From a bacterium HR37 (GTDB taxonomy: Bacteria > Desulfobacterota_D > UBA1144 > Nemesobacterales > CSP1-2): 47,648 nt of DNA. Within the stretch, counting starts at the first letter, position 1. Every line of letters starts with the position of its first letter. The DNA lies in NCBI GenBank assembly GCA_002898375.1, contig BEIN01000020.1, positions 1 through 47,648 on the forward strand, in the 5' to 3' direction. The notes under the pieces are model-generated. The model had not been told where the DNA came from, ran no database searches, and saw nothing but the letters and a program-made list of their open reading frames with translations. Below are positions 27,934-35,190 of the stretch, piece after piece. Made by a program: the position numbers and the translations under genes.

Positions 27934-28191
27934 ATGAGAAAAGAAGACCTCAAAGAAGTAACCAGAGAAACCTCCCCACGTATGGAGTGGTACTTCGATG
28001 AGATAAGCGAGAGACATCCGTTTATCTGCCCTGTTACAGGGAAAAAGGTATGGGTTGAGTTCATAAGAAAAGCAGGGATAGGAGAGACTCCCTTTATAGA
28101 TGTTTCATACTGCTCCATATTCGAAGGCTCACCAACATGCAGTAAGGCGTGTATTGCCTTTATGAACCATCTAAGGCACTTTAAGAAATAG
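27934..28191 (+). CDS. Small conserved-looking cysteine-containing protein
   Basis: 85 residues, family not recognised. Hydrophilic, no signal peptide. Cysteines are at HPFICPVTGK, DVSYCSIF and SPTCSKACIAFMNH, suggesting a metal or Fe-S site. A strong AGGAGGTGAT precedes the ATG, so it is very probably translated. It follows the P2-type ATPase without a terminator and ends before a bidirectional hairpin. A role with the pump is possible from position alone. Confidence 0.75.
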   Translation: MRKEDLKEVTRETSPRMEWYFDEISERHPFICPVTGKKVWVEFIRKAGIGETPFIDVSYCSIFEGSPTCSKACIAFMNHLRHFKK

Positions 28192-28205
28192 GAATCCTTA
28201 CGAGA

Positions 28206-28231
28206 GAGGACACCCCTTAAGAGGTGCCCTC
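28206..28231. terminator. Bidirectional hairpin between convergent genes
   Basis: GAGGACACC ... GGTGCCCTC with one internal A-C mismatch and an eight-base loop, between genes ending at 28191 (+) and 28244 (-). No long T-run on either side. Confidence 0.55.
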
Positions 28232-28243
28232 CCCACATTCACC

Positions 28244-29293
28244 TTAAAAAGACCACGCGTACTGCCATCCAAAGGTTATGTTCCAGTCCGTTTCAAGTTG
28301 AGGACCATCAAGGTTCTGATAGATAGGGAAACCAACCTCCACTGCAAGCCTCTGCCCCCTGATCAGCCTCGAGCCCTTAGGAACATAGAAGTTTATACCG
28401 AACAGAGAATCAACCCGACTTCCTCCTTGCCTATCTGGATCTGCAGTGGGAACCATTTGAGGATTTAAAACCGGATCCTCTCCCTTTATGTTACCCCACA
28501 CCTGGTACCTAAACCGCAAAGAGGTACTAAACCAGTTAAACCAGTTTCTAGCTCCCCATAGGGTTGAATCAAGCCGATTCCCAAGCCTGTAGTCTCTATC
28601 GTTTTTTCCAAGCCTTATGGTACCAACCATCTGTGCACCCCATGACCAATTCCCATACTGTCCCAGATAGGTTACCCCCGGAAGAAGATCCACCGTTCCA
28701 GAGCCAGTTTGCATCGGGTACGGAAGTTGTTGGTCTTCCCCCATTGGAGTGGTATCTTTCTTGTCAATGGATCCCGATGGCAGGCTTATACCCCCATTAA
28801 AATGAAGCCTATGCCCACCCTTGTCGAAGAATTTGTAAAGAGCTGTTAACCTTATATCACTTATGCCTTCTGATTTTGTCTTAAAGCGAGATCCATCCCT
28901 GGTTACATGATTCATGGTTTTTCGAACGTATTGAATCATTCCCATAAGTGTCAGGTTATCTGTAGGTGCAAACATAATCCCAAACATGTGTACTTCAACA
29001 TCCATATCCAGGGGGGATACCATAAAATTTCCCAGTACCTCATCCGTACTCAGATCATCTGTTCCATCCCTGTTCCCATCCATACTCATAAACATAAATC
29101 TGTATGAAATCATCCACTCCCCGGCATTGTGTGTGTGTTCCCCCATAACCCCAACAGGAATACGAGCACTCCAATGCCCATGATGATCAACTGCAAAGGA
29201 ATTGATATCATGTGTCCAAGCCACTCTTAAAGAAATTAAAAAGAATGCCACTAAACCCGTAAGCTTAATTAAAATAGAACCCTTTTTACACAC
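28244..29293 (-). CDS. Copper-locus outer-membrane 'transporter' family beta-barrel
   Basis: 349 residues with signal peptide (about 1-27) and a beta-barrel rich in alternating aromatic strands, ending in ...FGWQYAWSF as an outer-membrane terminal strand. Met/His-rich segments (GVMGEHTHNAGEWMISYRFM, MDVEVHMFGIMFAPTDNLTLM) match the phenol-degradation MetA-like family members found in copper-resistance clusters. It probably binds or passes metal at the outer membrane; this is family context, not proof. A GTG start at 29293 is chosen because AAAGGAGG is six bases upstream. The next gene upstream is a Cys-rich exported protein. Confidence 0.85.
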   Translation of the reverse strand: MCKKGSILIKLTGLVAFFLISLRVAWTHDINSFAVDHHGHWSARIPVGVMGEHTHNAGEWMISYRFMFMSMDGNRDGTDDLSTDEVLGNFMVSPLDMDVEVHMFGIMFAPTDNLTLMGMIQYVRKTMNHVTRDGSRFKTKSEGISDIRLTALYKFFDKGGHRLHFNGGISLPSGSIDKKDTTPMGEDQQLPYPMQTGSGTVDLLPGVTYLGQYGNWSWGAQMVGTIRLGKNDRDYRLGNRLDSTLWGARNWFNWFSTSLRFRYQVWGNIKGEDPVLNPQMVPTADPDRQGGSRVDSLFGINFYVPKGSRLIRGQRLAVEVGFPIYQNLDGPQLETDWNITFGWQYAWSF

Positions 29294-29352
29294 TGCTCTC
29301 CTCCTTTTTTTAAAAGTCTCCCAAACGGGTTTTTAGAGGAACAAAATAGATG

Positions 29353-29742
29353 TTAAGACAGAAAGGAAGCACCAAGCGGAGGAGAGCGATTTTGAAAAAC
29401 GCAAAAATCTTTTTCCGGGAAAACAGAGTCTCTGCTTAAAGATACATAAACTGCGTAATCGTACAATAAACGTATAAAAGGCCTTAAAAAAACAGCAGAA
29501 AACCTCTTATGACAGCAACACTCAAAACGGCAACAACAGTTTTTGTTATCTTCTTTATTTTTCTCTTTTACTATGGGAATGGCTAAGTAATGTGCCAGCA
29601 GATAGGGATTTGCCGGACATAGCTCAGCCTGAGATATGAAAGCACCATGCTTATAAAATGGAAAGTAATGACCTGGTAGAGAGCAGATAAGGCCAAGAGA
29701 AAAAAAGACTGGAAGTAGAAAACCAAATGCTTTCTTTCTCAA
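29353..29742 (-). CDS. Small exported Cys/His-rich protein with RSPP end
   Basis: 129 residues. N-terminal signal or anchor (about 4-23), then a cluster NCCCRFECCCHKR near residue 68 that should bind soft metal, and the end ...FQNRSPPLGASFLS. It resembles the small proteins encoded ahead of heavy-metal efflux operons but I cannot name the family. Same strand as the outer-membrane protein 59 bases downstream, so likely one operon. No clear ribosome site; a TTGACA (minus strand, near 29797) could be part of its promoter. Confidence 0.6.
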   Translation of the reverse strand: MRKKAFGFLLPVFFSLGLICSLPGHYFPFYKHGAFISQAELCPANPYLLAHYLAIPIVKEKNKEDNKNCCCRFECCCHKRFSAVFLRPFIRLLYDYAVYVSLSRDSVFPEKDFCVFQNRSPPLGASFLS

Positions 29743-29842
29743 CGTGTAAAAGAAATTAAGGAATTGAAGCTATCTTTTACCACAGATACTTAGGATGTCA
29801 ATAGCCAGAAAATCAAAATCCATTCTCCGGTAACCTCCTCTG

Positions 29843-29851
29843 TGCTATAAT
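29843..29851 (+). promoter_or_regulatory. Extended -10 promoter of the lipoprotein gene
   Basis: TGCTATAAT, an extended -10 box with a perfect TATAAT; no good -35. It gives a leader of about 18 bases containing AAAGGAGGT. Confidence 0.55.
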
Positions 29852-29875
29852 CCACCTTCTAAAGGAGGTAGAAAC

Positions 29876-30724
29876 ATGGTAAATAAAGCCGGGCTTCTAT
29901 TTCTGTTTTTTTGCTTTCTTCTTACAACTACATCATGCAATGAGGGGAACAATGGAGAGCTGGGTTCAGGTATAGGGAAATCCTGTAGAGGTCAATTTGC
30001 AGGCTTCTGGGGTGGCATTCAAAGGGGATCTGTATGCTTATGTGAGGGCGAATTAAGAGGAGAATTCAGATTAAACCTGAGCCCTGGCCTTCCCGTAAAT
30101 GATTGCCCTATCATTATAAGGATTGGGAAAACACTCTTTGGTGTGGAGAAAAAAGATGAAACCACTGCATACGTTTTTAATCTTGAGAAAAATCCAGGAG
30201 AATGCGGAAGCTATGCCCCTTTTGGCCCTCCCATAGGGGAAATTGAGAATATAACCGTTGGGCCCAGTTCTCTTGAATTTATGATCAGGTTAGGCGATAC
30301 GGCCCCGGAGAGAGTGGTTTGTCCTGCATGTTTTTCAGGGCCAATGCCACAGAGATGCGATATAGAAAGCGAGATTGACGAACCAAAATGCATTGATACC
30401 AATGATTTAGAAATTACGGGCTCAATTTGTCCTGCAGATTCGATAGTAAGGGCATGTAAACCCTTTATATGCAGAGGGGAGTTGTTTAACGAAGAAACGG
30501 GAGAGTCCTTTTCAATGGAGGGATTCCCTTTTCCCTCTGATGGGCTTGCAGTTGGATGTAACACAATAGTTGATTCAATTCCCCTACCCGTTCCCCCTGA
30601 GGACTCTTTTACGTTTACGGATATAGAGGAAATCCCACCTTCTGGAACTATAAGTGGACCTATACCACGGGATGGAGCTGGAAATGGAAACTTTGAGTGC
30701 TTGTTTGAGGAAGAAAGCTTTTAG
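29876..30724 (+). CDS. Cysteine-rich lipoprotein with internal duplication
   Basis: 282 residues, family not recognised. Signal peptide with lipobox TTTSC (Cys21). The mature part has about 16 cysteines. Two similar segments occur: VCLCEGELRGEF...GLPVNDCPIII (about 53-83) and FICRGELFNEET...GLAVGCNTIVD (about 198-230), pointing to two copies of one disulfide-rich domain. The C-terminus is acidic. It is preceded by AAAGGAGGT and an extended -10 promoter, so it is well expressed in principle. Presumably an envelope protein; function unknown. Confidence 0.8.
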   Translation: MVNKAGLLFLFFCFLLTTTSCNEGNNGELGSGIGKSCRGQFAGFWGGIQRGSVCLCEGELRGEFRLNLSPGLPVNDCPIIIRIGKTLFGVEKKDETTAYVFNLEKNPGECGSYAPFGPPIGEIENITVGPSSLEFMIRLGDTAPERVVCPACFSGPMPQRCDIESEIDEPKCIDTNDLEITGSICPADSIVRACKPFICRGELFNEETGESFSMEGFPFPSDGLAVGCNTIVDSIPLPVPPEDSFTFTDIEEIPPSGTISGPIPRDGAGNGNFECLFEEESF

Positions 30725-30767
30725 CAGTATCATTTTTATCAGAGCTCAAAAGTCAATGATCAGATTC

Positions 30768-30807
30768 TGTGTAATACCACACACTTATAACAGTGTATAA
30801 ATACGCA
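30768..30807 (+). promoter_or_regulatory. Paired activator sites, TGTGTA-N4-TACACA type
   Basis: Site 1 TGTGTAATACCACACA (30768-30783) and site 2 AGTGTATAAATACGCA (30792-30807); centres are 24 bases apart. The same arrangement occurs at 36504-36543. They lie 81 bases (nearest centre) upstream of the sigma-54 -24 element at 30880. Confidence 0.6.
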
Positions 30808-30879
30808 GTTAAAAAAAAATACAAAAAACTTTGTTTATAACCTCTTGCAAATATTAGATTCATTGTAAGTAGAAAATTT

Positions 30880-30895
30880 TGGCAAATCTTTTGCT
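30880..30895 (+). promoter_or_regulatory. Sigma-54 promoter upstream of the 30921-31629 genes
   Basis: TGGCAAATCTTTTGCT with GG and GC 12 bases apart. The predicted transcription start is about 30906, 15 bases before ATG 30921. Confidence 0.65.
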
Positions 30896-30920
30896 TCTAA
30901 AAGAGCCGTAGAGCTAACCA

Positions 30921-31307
30921 ATGAAACTCTTTCCACATCCTATCAAGGAAAGTTATCAAGTAAAAATCAAGATATATATTTTAATAATCCTCTCTACCTT
31001 GGGAATCTTTGGAATCTTTTCTCCACCTAATAAGCAAACCCAGAAGCTATGTTGGTTAGTTGGTTCCGATTTTTCTTCACATTCATTAAAATCACTATAC
31101 CTGGGATCTAGCACAAACGACGATGATTACAATACATTGATTCCAATAGAACTTTTATTAACGATACTTAATATTCCTTTTGCTGATACTAGCTCCTTAT
31201 TTTGGAAACGACTTTTAATCAAGATTTCCAATCCTCACTATATCTTACTCTTTTTATCTTTCCACTTAAGGTCACCACCTTACACCATCCTTTATCACGT
31301 ACAATAG
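30921..31307 (+). CDS. Small membrane-anchored protein with RSPP end
   Basis: 128 residues, not recognised. One membrane helix (about 17-35), then a polar stretch and a C-terminal hydrophobic part ending SFHLRSPPYTILYHVQ. The RSPP element recurs in two other small proteins in the window. The ribosome site is poor (GAGCT), but the sigma-54 promoter with a predicted 15-base leader supports the frame. It is followed after 34 bases by a small exported OB-like protein, so the two probably form one unit. Confidence 0.5.
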   Translation: MKLFPHPIKESYQVKIKIYILIILSTLGIFGIFSPPNKQTQKLCWLVGSDFSSHSLKSLYLGSSTNDDDYNTLIPIELLLTILNIPFADTSSLFWKRLLIKISNPHYILLFLSFHLRSPPYTILYHVQ

Positions 31308-31341
31308 TCTCCCTTATATTACAAAAAGGAGGTATTAAGAC

Positions 31342-31629
31342 ATGAAAAATATAATTAGGACAGCATTAATAGCATTTGCTCTTACTTTTGGTGGTATAAC
31401 ATCTTTTGCTACCACAAAACACAGTATGAAACAAGTAGCTACTGCTCAGGCTGAGTTTAAAGGAAAGGTAACTAAAATCGGAGGCAACCGTGTAACAATT
31501 AAAGATGAAAAAGGCAAGTTTCATATCGTTAGAGTTACCAATTCAAACATCCTAAAAGGGATTAAAATCGGAGACGAAGTTGATGTAAAGGTAGCAAAGG
31601 GTAAATCTATCACCATACATAAGCTATAA
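31342..31629 (+). CDS. Small periplasmic OB-fold-like protein
   Basis: 95 residues. Signal peptide (about 1-24, ending SFA), then a compact beta-rich domain, AEFKGKVTKIGGNRVTIKDEKGKFHIV...GIKIGDEVDVKVAKGKSITIHKL, resembling small OB-like periplasmic domains (DUF5666/CusF-like in outline, without CusF metal ligands). AAAAGGAGGT precedes the ATG. It lies in the sigma-54-driven unit and is followed by a perfect ten-base-pair hairpin. Confidence 0.8.
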   Translation: MKNIIRTALIAFALTFGGITSFATTKHSMKQVATAQAEFKGKVTKIGGNRVTIKDEKGKFHIVRVTNSNILKGIKIGDEVDVKVAKGKSITIHKL

Positions 31630-31667
31630 AAGCTACACCAACTTTCAAAGACAAACCAACTAAAGTA

Positions 31668-31694
31668 GGAAGCAGGTTAAAGCCACCTGCTTCC
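31668..31694 (+). terminator. Hairpin after the OB-like gene
   Basis: GGAAGCAGGT and ACCTGCTTCC, ten perfect base pairs with a seven-base loop. It lacks a T-run, so it may be a 3'-end stabiliser or a factor-dependent terminator. Confidence 0.55.
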
Positions 31695-31782
31695 CTAAAT
31701 AAAACAAACCTTTATCTATGATGGATAATCTAAAGTCTCAAAGTTTCCTTTATCCATAGAAGGTATTTTTTAAGAAATACGC

Positions 31783-31812
31783 TTGACCTACTGTGTTTTT
31801 GTACTTTAAAAT
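31783..31812 (+). promoter_or_regulatory. Sigma-70-like promoter of the fluoride riboswitch
   Basis: TTGACC (31783-31788), 18-base spacer, TAAAAT (31807-31812). The predicted start near 31819 falls right at the 5' edge of the aptamer. Confidence 0.55.
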
Positions 31813-31820
31813 TATGTTAA

Positions 31821-31879
31821 AGGTGATGGAGTTCACCTCTAATTACTGTCCCTCCAGGGATAGTTGATAACTCCTACCC
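31821..31879 (+). ncRNA. Fluoride riboswitch (crcB motif)
   Basis: The segment carries the conserved crcB-motif blocks in order: GGTGATGGAGTTCACC (first stem and pseudoknot loop), TCTAATTA, a CTGTCCC/GGGATAG stem and TTGATAACTCCTACC. These match the fluoride riboswitch consensus closely. The 3' strand CTCCTACCC (31871-31879) is perfectly complementary to GGGTAGGAG (31941-31949), which abuts the ATG at 31950. When fluoride holds the aptamer together, this pairing should be prevented and translation allowed. A weak CCTT/AAGG hairpin with five Ts (31920-31936) may add transcription control. Confidence 0.88.
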
Positions 31880-31949
31880 ATAAATCCTAAAGTGAGGTTA
31901 ATGTGATATGTCCTAATAGCCTTTCTAAAGGTTTTTAAAGGGGTAGGAG

Positions 31950-32144
31950 ATGAGTTACTTAAACAGCCATCCAATTACCGGATATTCCTCACGCTTTATA
32001 ACAACTATAGAGCTATACTGTAAATCTGCTAGAAGAAACAGATACAATCTTCCCAGCTTATTAGTAGAGTACGGATTCCCCAAACAAAAGATGGGAGAAC
32101 CAAAGATATGGAGGACTATAAAATGGACCTACAAAATTGCTTAG
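31950..32144 (+). CDS. Unknown 64-residue protein under the fluoride riboswitch
   Basis: 64 residues, basic and aromatic, no membrane segment, no recognised family. GGGGTAGGAG directly precedes the ATG and is the sequence masked by the riboswitch, so this ORF is the direct translational target, either as a functional protein or as a leader peptide. Its 3' end contains the GGAGG ribosome site of the next gene and overlaps that gene by 22 bases, implying coupling. Confidence 0.5.
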   Translation: MSYLNSHPITGYSSRFITTIELYCKSARRNRYNLPSLLVEYGFPKQKMGEPKIWRTIKWTYKIA

Positions 32145-32584
32145 AAATACCTAAGAACCATAGAACTTACCTCTCTATAACCATGCAGGTTCTTGAAGAT
32201 ACAATTTTAGAAGTTGAAAGAATCTTAACAAACAATCCAAGTTGTACCAAGATAATGACCGAGACATTAAATGATATCTCCCATTGCGAGACAACCCTAA
32301 TCTTACAACATATGGCAGAGATAAAGAAGCTAATAAGCCACATAGCTATTAAGCTAAAACTTGAAAAGCAGTTAAGAAAAACTAGAAACGCTATACTAGG
32401 ATCCATGACTGTTCAGAGGATAAATCTGGAGGAGATAAAGTCAAAAAAACTAAGTGGTTATGGAAGCATGCCAGATCAACTTAAAGAATACCTAGATCCC
32501 CAAGTGGATAGAATCATAAACCTGATTGAGGAAATCTGTAAGATTTTGCGGTCAGAAAAGGTAAAGGAATTTAAGGGTAAATAG
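32123..32584 (+). CDS. Helical hypothetical protein in fluoride-riboswitch operon
   Basis: 153 residues, almost entirely helical and charged (for example IAIKLKLEKQLRKTRNAI), with no membrane segment and no recognised family. I start at 32123 because GGAGG lies eight bases upstream; an ATG at 32108 is also in frame. It overlaps the preceding small ORF and ends two bases before the HEAT-repeat gene, so the three are one operon. None of the known fluoride exporters or sensitive enzymes resembles it. Confidence 0.7.
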   Translation: MDLQNCLEIPKNHRTYLSITMQVLEDTILEVERILTNNPSCTKIMTETLNDISHCETTLILQHMAEIKKLISHIAIKLKLEKQLRKTRNAILGSMTVQRINLEEIKSKKLSGYGSMPDQLKEYLDPQVDRIINLIEEICKILRSEKVKEFKGK

Positions 32585-32585
32585 C

Positions 32586-33068
32586 ATGATCCGCTACTTT
32601 TGCCCATCTTGCTGGGCTGAGGTTTCAAAAACGGAAAAAATCTGTCCTTACTGTAAGGAGAGCATTGAAAAATGGGATGAGAAAAGCTTTGTTGAAAAAC
32701 TTATAAGCTCTCTAACCCACTCCGAACGCTCCATAGTCTACAGGGCTTGTTATATTCTAGGTGAGAGACGTGAAAAAACAGCAGTTGAACTCCTTATACA
32801 TCTACTTAATAGCACTAATGACCATTTTCTTAAGGAAGAAATAGTTGAGGCTCTAGGCAAAATTGGAGATGAAAGGGCACTACCTGTATTAATTAACGAA
32901 TTGTTAAACAACCCCTCATTTCTAGTAAGAGGGAAAGCTGCCACCGCTCTTGAAAACTTTAAAGGAAGCAAAGAGGTAATTGAGGCTCTTAAAAGAGCAA
33001 TGGGAGACTGTAGCCGTTATGTTAAAGAATCTGCTCTTAAATCTCTCGATAAATTAAGAAGCAGATAA
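32586..33068 (+). CDS. Zinc-ribbon plus HEAT-repeat protein
   Basis: 160 residues. An N-terminal double zinc knuckle (C6-PS-C9 ... C20-PY-C23) is followed by HEAT/PBS-lyase-like repeats from about residue 40 (SIVYRACYILGERREKTAVELLIHLL; EEIVEALGKIGDERALPVLINELL; VRGKAATALENFKGSKEVIEALKRAM; VKESALKSLDKL). Such proteins usually bind proteins or act as scaffolds. Third gene of the riboswitch operon, two bases after the preceding stop, with no separate ribosome site. Confidence 0.85.
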   Translation: MIRYFCPSCWAEVSKTEKICPYCKESIEKWDEKSFVEKLISSLTHSERSIVYRACYILGERREKTAVELLIHLLNSTNDHFLKEEIVEALGKIGDERALPVLINELLNNPSFLVRGKAATALENFKGSKEVIEALKRAMGDCSRYVKESALKSLDKLRSR

Positions 33069-33252
33069 TGCACAGAACCCAGAATACTTGAAAATTTGTA
33101 GAAGGCCTTAACAGCTCAATAAATACCACACATATGCTTACTGAAATTGGTTTCTTAGATTCTAAGGAAGAAAAGCTCATTGGAATTTGGAACAAGCCCA
33201 GAAATTGAGGCTAAACAGATTTAAAAGATAACCCTAGTAAAAAGAGCTGGAT

Positions 33253-34452
33253 ATGGCATTAACATGGAAAAGAGCGTCGTTGGCATTTGTAGTCCTAATG
33301 GGCATAGTAAGCCTATTTTCTGATATGACGTATGAAGGGGCTCGCAGTATAACTGGACAATTCCTTGCTCTACTTGGAGCTAGTGGAGCAACTATAGGAT
33401 TCATATCGGGATTTGGGGAGTTCATAGGCTATGCAATTCGCCTTGTCTCCGGATACATAGGGGATCGAACTAAGAGATATTGGACAATAATTTTTTTTGG
33501 TTATGCAGTGAATCTAATCTCGGTTCCTCTTTTAGCACTTACAAAACACTGGAAGACAGCAGCTCTGCTAATATTTACAGAACGATTAGGAAAAGCCATA
33601 CGCACACCCATTAGAGATGCAATGCTTTCAAACGCCACTCAGGAAATCGGACATGGATGGGGTTTTGGGCTACATGAATTTCTTGATCAACTTGGTGCAT
33701 TGCTTGGTCCACTAGCAGTTTCGTTAGTACTTTATTTTAAATATAAATACCGCATCTGTTTTCTTTTTCTATTTATACCAGCTATCTCGGCACTTAGTGC
33801 ACTTACCCTATTACGATTACAATATCCAAATCCTAGAGAGTTAGAGAAAACCTCAACTGAATTAGAGATTAAGGGATTTTCCAGAACATTTTGGTTCTAT
33901 TTATTCGCAGTTGCTTTAATTGCTATAAGCTATATTGACTTTCCCTTAATTGCCTACCATCTGGATAGAATCAATATAGCTTCTAGAGAACAAATACCTA
34001 TATTCTATGCAGCTGCTATGGGAGTTAGTTCTGTTTCAGCACTCTCATTCGGATATCTATTTGATCGAATAGGATTTTTTACAACAATTATTGGTTTTCT
34101 TATGCCTATACCCTTTGCTCCTTTGATTTTTCTAGGGAACTTTTACTCTGCTCTTATAGGAGTAGTGATTTGGGGTATAGGTATTGGTGCACAAGAATCA
34201 ATTATGAGGGCAACCGTAGCAAAGATGAGTCCAATTTATAAAAGGGGCTCTGCTTATGGCATATTTCATGCATGGTATGGGCTATTCTGGTTTTTAGGAA
34301 GCACGTTAATGGGAGTTCTTTACGATACCTCAACTTTCATTCTTACTACGTTATCTGTACTAATACAACTCACCTCCATATTTGTGCTTGCTTTTATCTT
34401 CTATGTAACTCAAAAAACCAAAAACAATAGAGTTCAATCTTTTCAAGTATAG
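33253..34452 (+). CDS. MFS transporter
   Basis: 399 residues, about 12 membrane helices. The cytoplasmic loop 2-3 motif GYIGDRTKRYW and the helix-4 segment ERLGKAIRTPIRDAMLS are typical of the MFS group often annotated as multidrug or sugar-phosphate permeases. Substrate unknown. It begins 185 bases after the HEAT-repeat gene, with no clear terminator in the gap, so read-through from the fluoride riboswitch operon is possible. Base composition looks more AT-rich than in the cbb3 region. Confidence 0.85.
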   Translation: MALTWKRASLAFVVLMGIVSLFSDMTYEGARSITGQFLALLGASGATIGFISGFGEFIGYAIRLVSGYIGDRTKRYWTIIFFGYAVNLISVPLLALTKHWKTAALLIFTERLGKAIRTPIRDAMLSNATQEIGHGWGFGLHEFLDQLGALLGPLAVSLVLYFKYKYRICFLFLFIPAISALSALTLLRLQYPNPRELEKTSTELEIKGFSRTFWFYLFAVALIAISYIDFPLIAYHLDRINIASREQIPIFYAAAMGVSSVSALSFGYLFDRIGFFTTIIGFLMPIPFAPLIFLGNFYSALIGVVIWGIGIGAQESIMRATVAKMSPIYKRGSAYGIFHAWYGLFWFLGSTLMGVLYDTSTFILTTLSVLIQLTSIFVLAFIFYVTQKTKNNRVQSFQV

Positions 34453-34560
34453 AGTTTGCTATATGGTTCTTTCTCAGCAAAGTGCATATAAGCTCTGTTT
34501 ACTTTTGTGTACAGCGCATAAGGTATAAACAGCCCATCTTTGGTAAGAAATACTCTATAT

Positions 34561-34577
34561 TGTCCTGTAATCTGACA
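34561..34577 (+). promoter_or_regulatory. Candidate activator site, TGTCCT-type palindrome
   Basis: TGTCCTGTAATCTGACA, flanked so that TTGTC/GACAA pair symmetrically. It matches the site at 25096-25112 at 14 of 17 positions and lies 71 bases (centre) before the sigma-54 -24 GG. Confidence 0.55.
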
Positions 34578-34638
34578 ATCTGACAGGTTTCGTTTAATAC
34601 CACTTACGCAACCTGCTTAAACTGTTTACAATAATGAC

Positions 34639-34654
34639 TGGCACATAATTTGCC
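34639..34654 (+). promoter_or_regulatory. Sigma-54 promoter of the DUF2231-AhpD operon
   Basis: TGGCACATAATTTGCC, a near-perfect -24/-12 element. The predicted start is about 34665, with a 21-base leader carrying AGGAGGA. Confidence 0.8.
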
Positions 34655-34685
34655 TAAAATAAAAAACTAGAGGAGGACCATACAC

Positions 34686-35174
34686 ATGAACTGGGCTCAT
34701 ATTCACCTTATGTTAAACCACATACCGGTAGTAGGTACCGGGCTGGTAATACTTCTTCTAATTGTAGCCCTGGCAAGAAAAAGCAAAGAGCTTACAAACG
34801 TAACCTTGATTTTTACAATCCTTATATCTCTGGCAACAATACCCGTTTACCTGACAGGAGAGCCGGCAGAAGAGGTTATAGAAGATATGCCCGGTATACG
34901 GGAAGAACTAATCGAGGAACACGAGGAACAGGCAGAGATAGCATTTATATTTATCGAGGTTACAGGATTTTTAGCACTTATAGCCTTGGTTACAAATATC
35001 TACTCTCAGAAAATAGCCCAGAGGATGGCTCTGCTAACACTGCTAGCCCTTATAGTAAGTGGGGGGCTTATGGCCTGGACTGCAAACCTTGGAGGGAAAA
35101 TACAACACGAAGAGATACGTTCTGATTCAACCCTCCAGATTCAATTAAAAAACAGAGAAAATGAAAACGACTAA
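34686..35174 (+). CDS. DUF2231-like four-helix membrane protein
   Basis: 162 residues. MNWAHIHLMLNHIPVVGTGLVILLL with histidines in helix 1, and three more helices (about 40-60, 88-110, 112-130), resemble the DUF2231/cytochrome b-like membrane proteins that may bind haem through histidines. A Glu-rich loop (EEVIEDMPGIREELIEEHEEQ) lies between helices 2 and 3. First gene of a sigma-54 operon, with AGGAGGA upstream. Confidence 0.75.
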   Translation: MNWAHIHLMLNHIPVVGTGLVILLLIVALARKSKELTNVTLIFTILISLATIPVYLTGEPAEEVIEDMPGIREELIEEHEEQAEIAFIFIEVTGFLALIALVTNIYSQKIAQRMALLTLLALIVSGGLMAWTANLGGKIQHEEIRSDSTLQIQLKNRENEND

Positions 35175-35190
35175 ATGGGAGGGGTAGATT

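Noticed and set aside
29300-29325. CCC-AAAC-GGG plus five Ts as a terminator
   Set aside because: A three-base-pair stem is too weak, and it lies in the leader of a minus-strand gene.
33135-33210. A 22-codon frame ending EEKLIGIWNKPRN, like the tail of some VapB-type antitoxins
   Set aside because: Too short and too weak a resemblance to call, and it has no partner toxin beside it.
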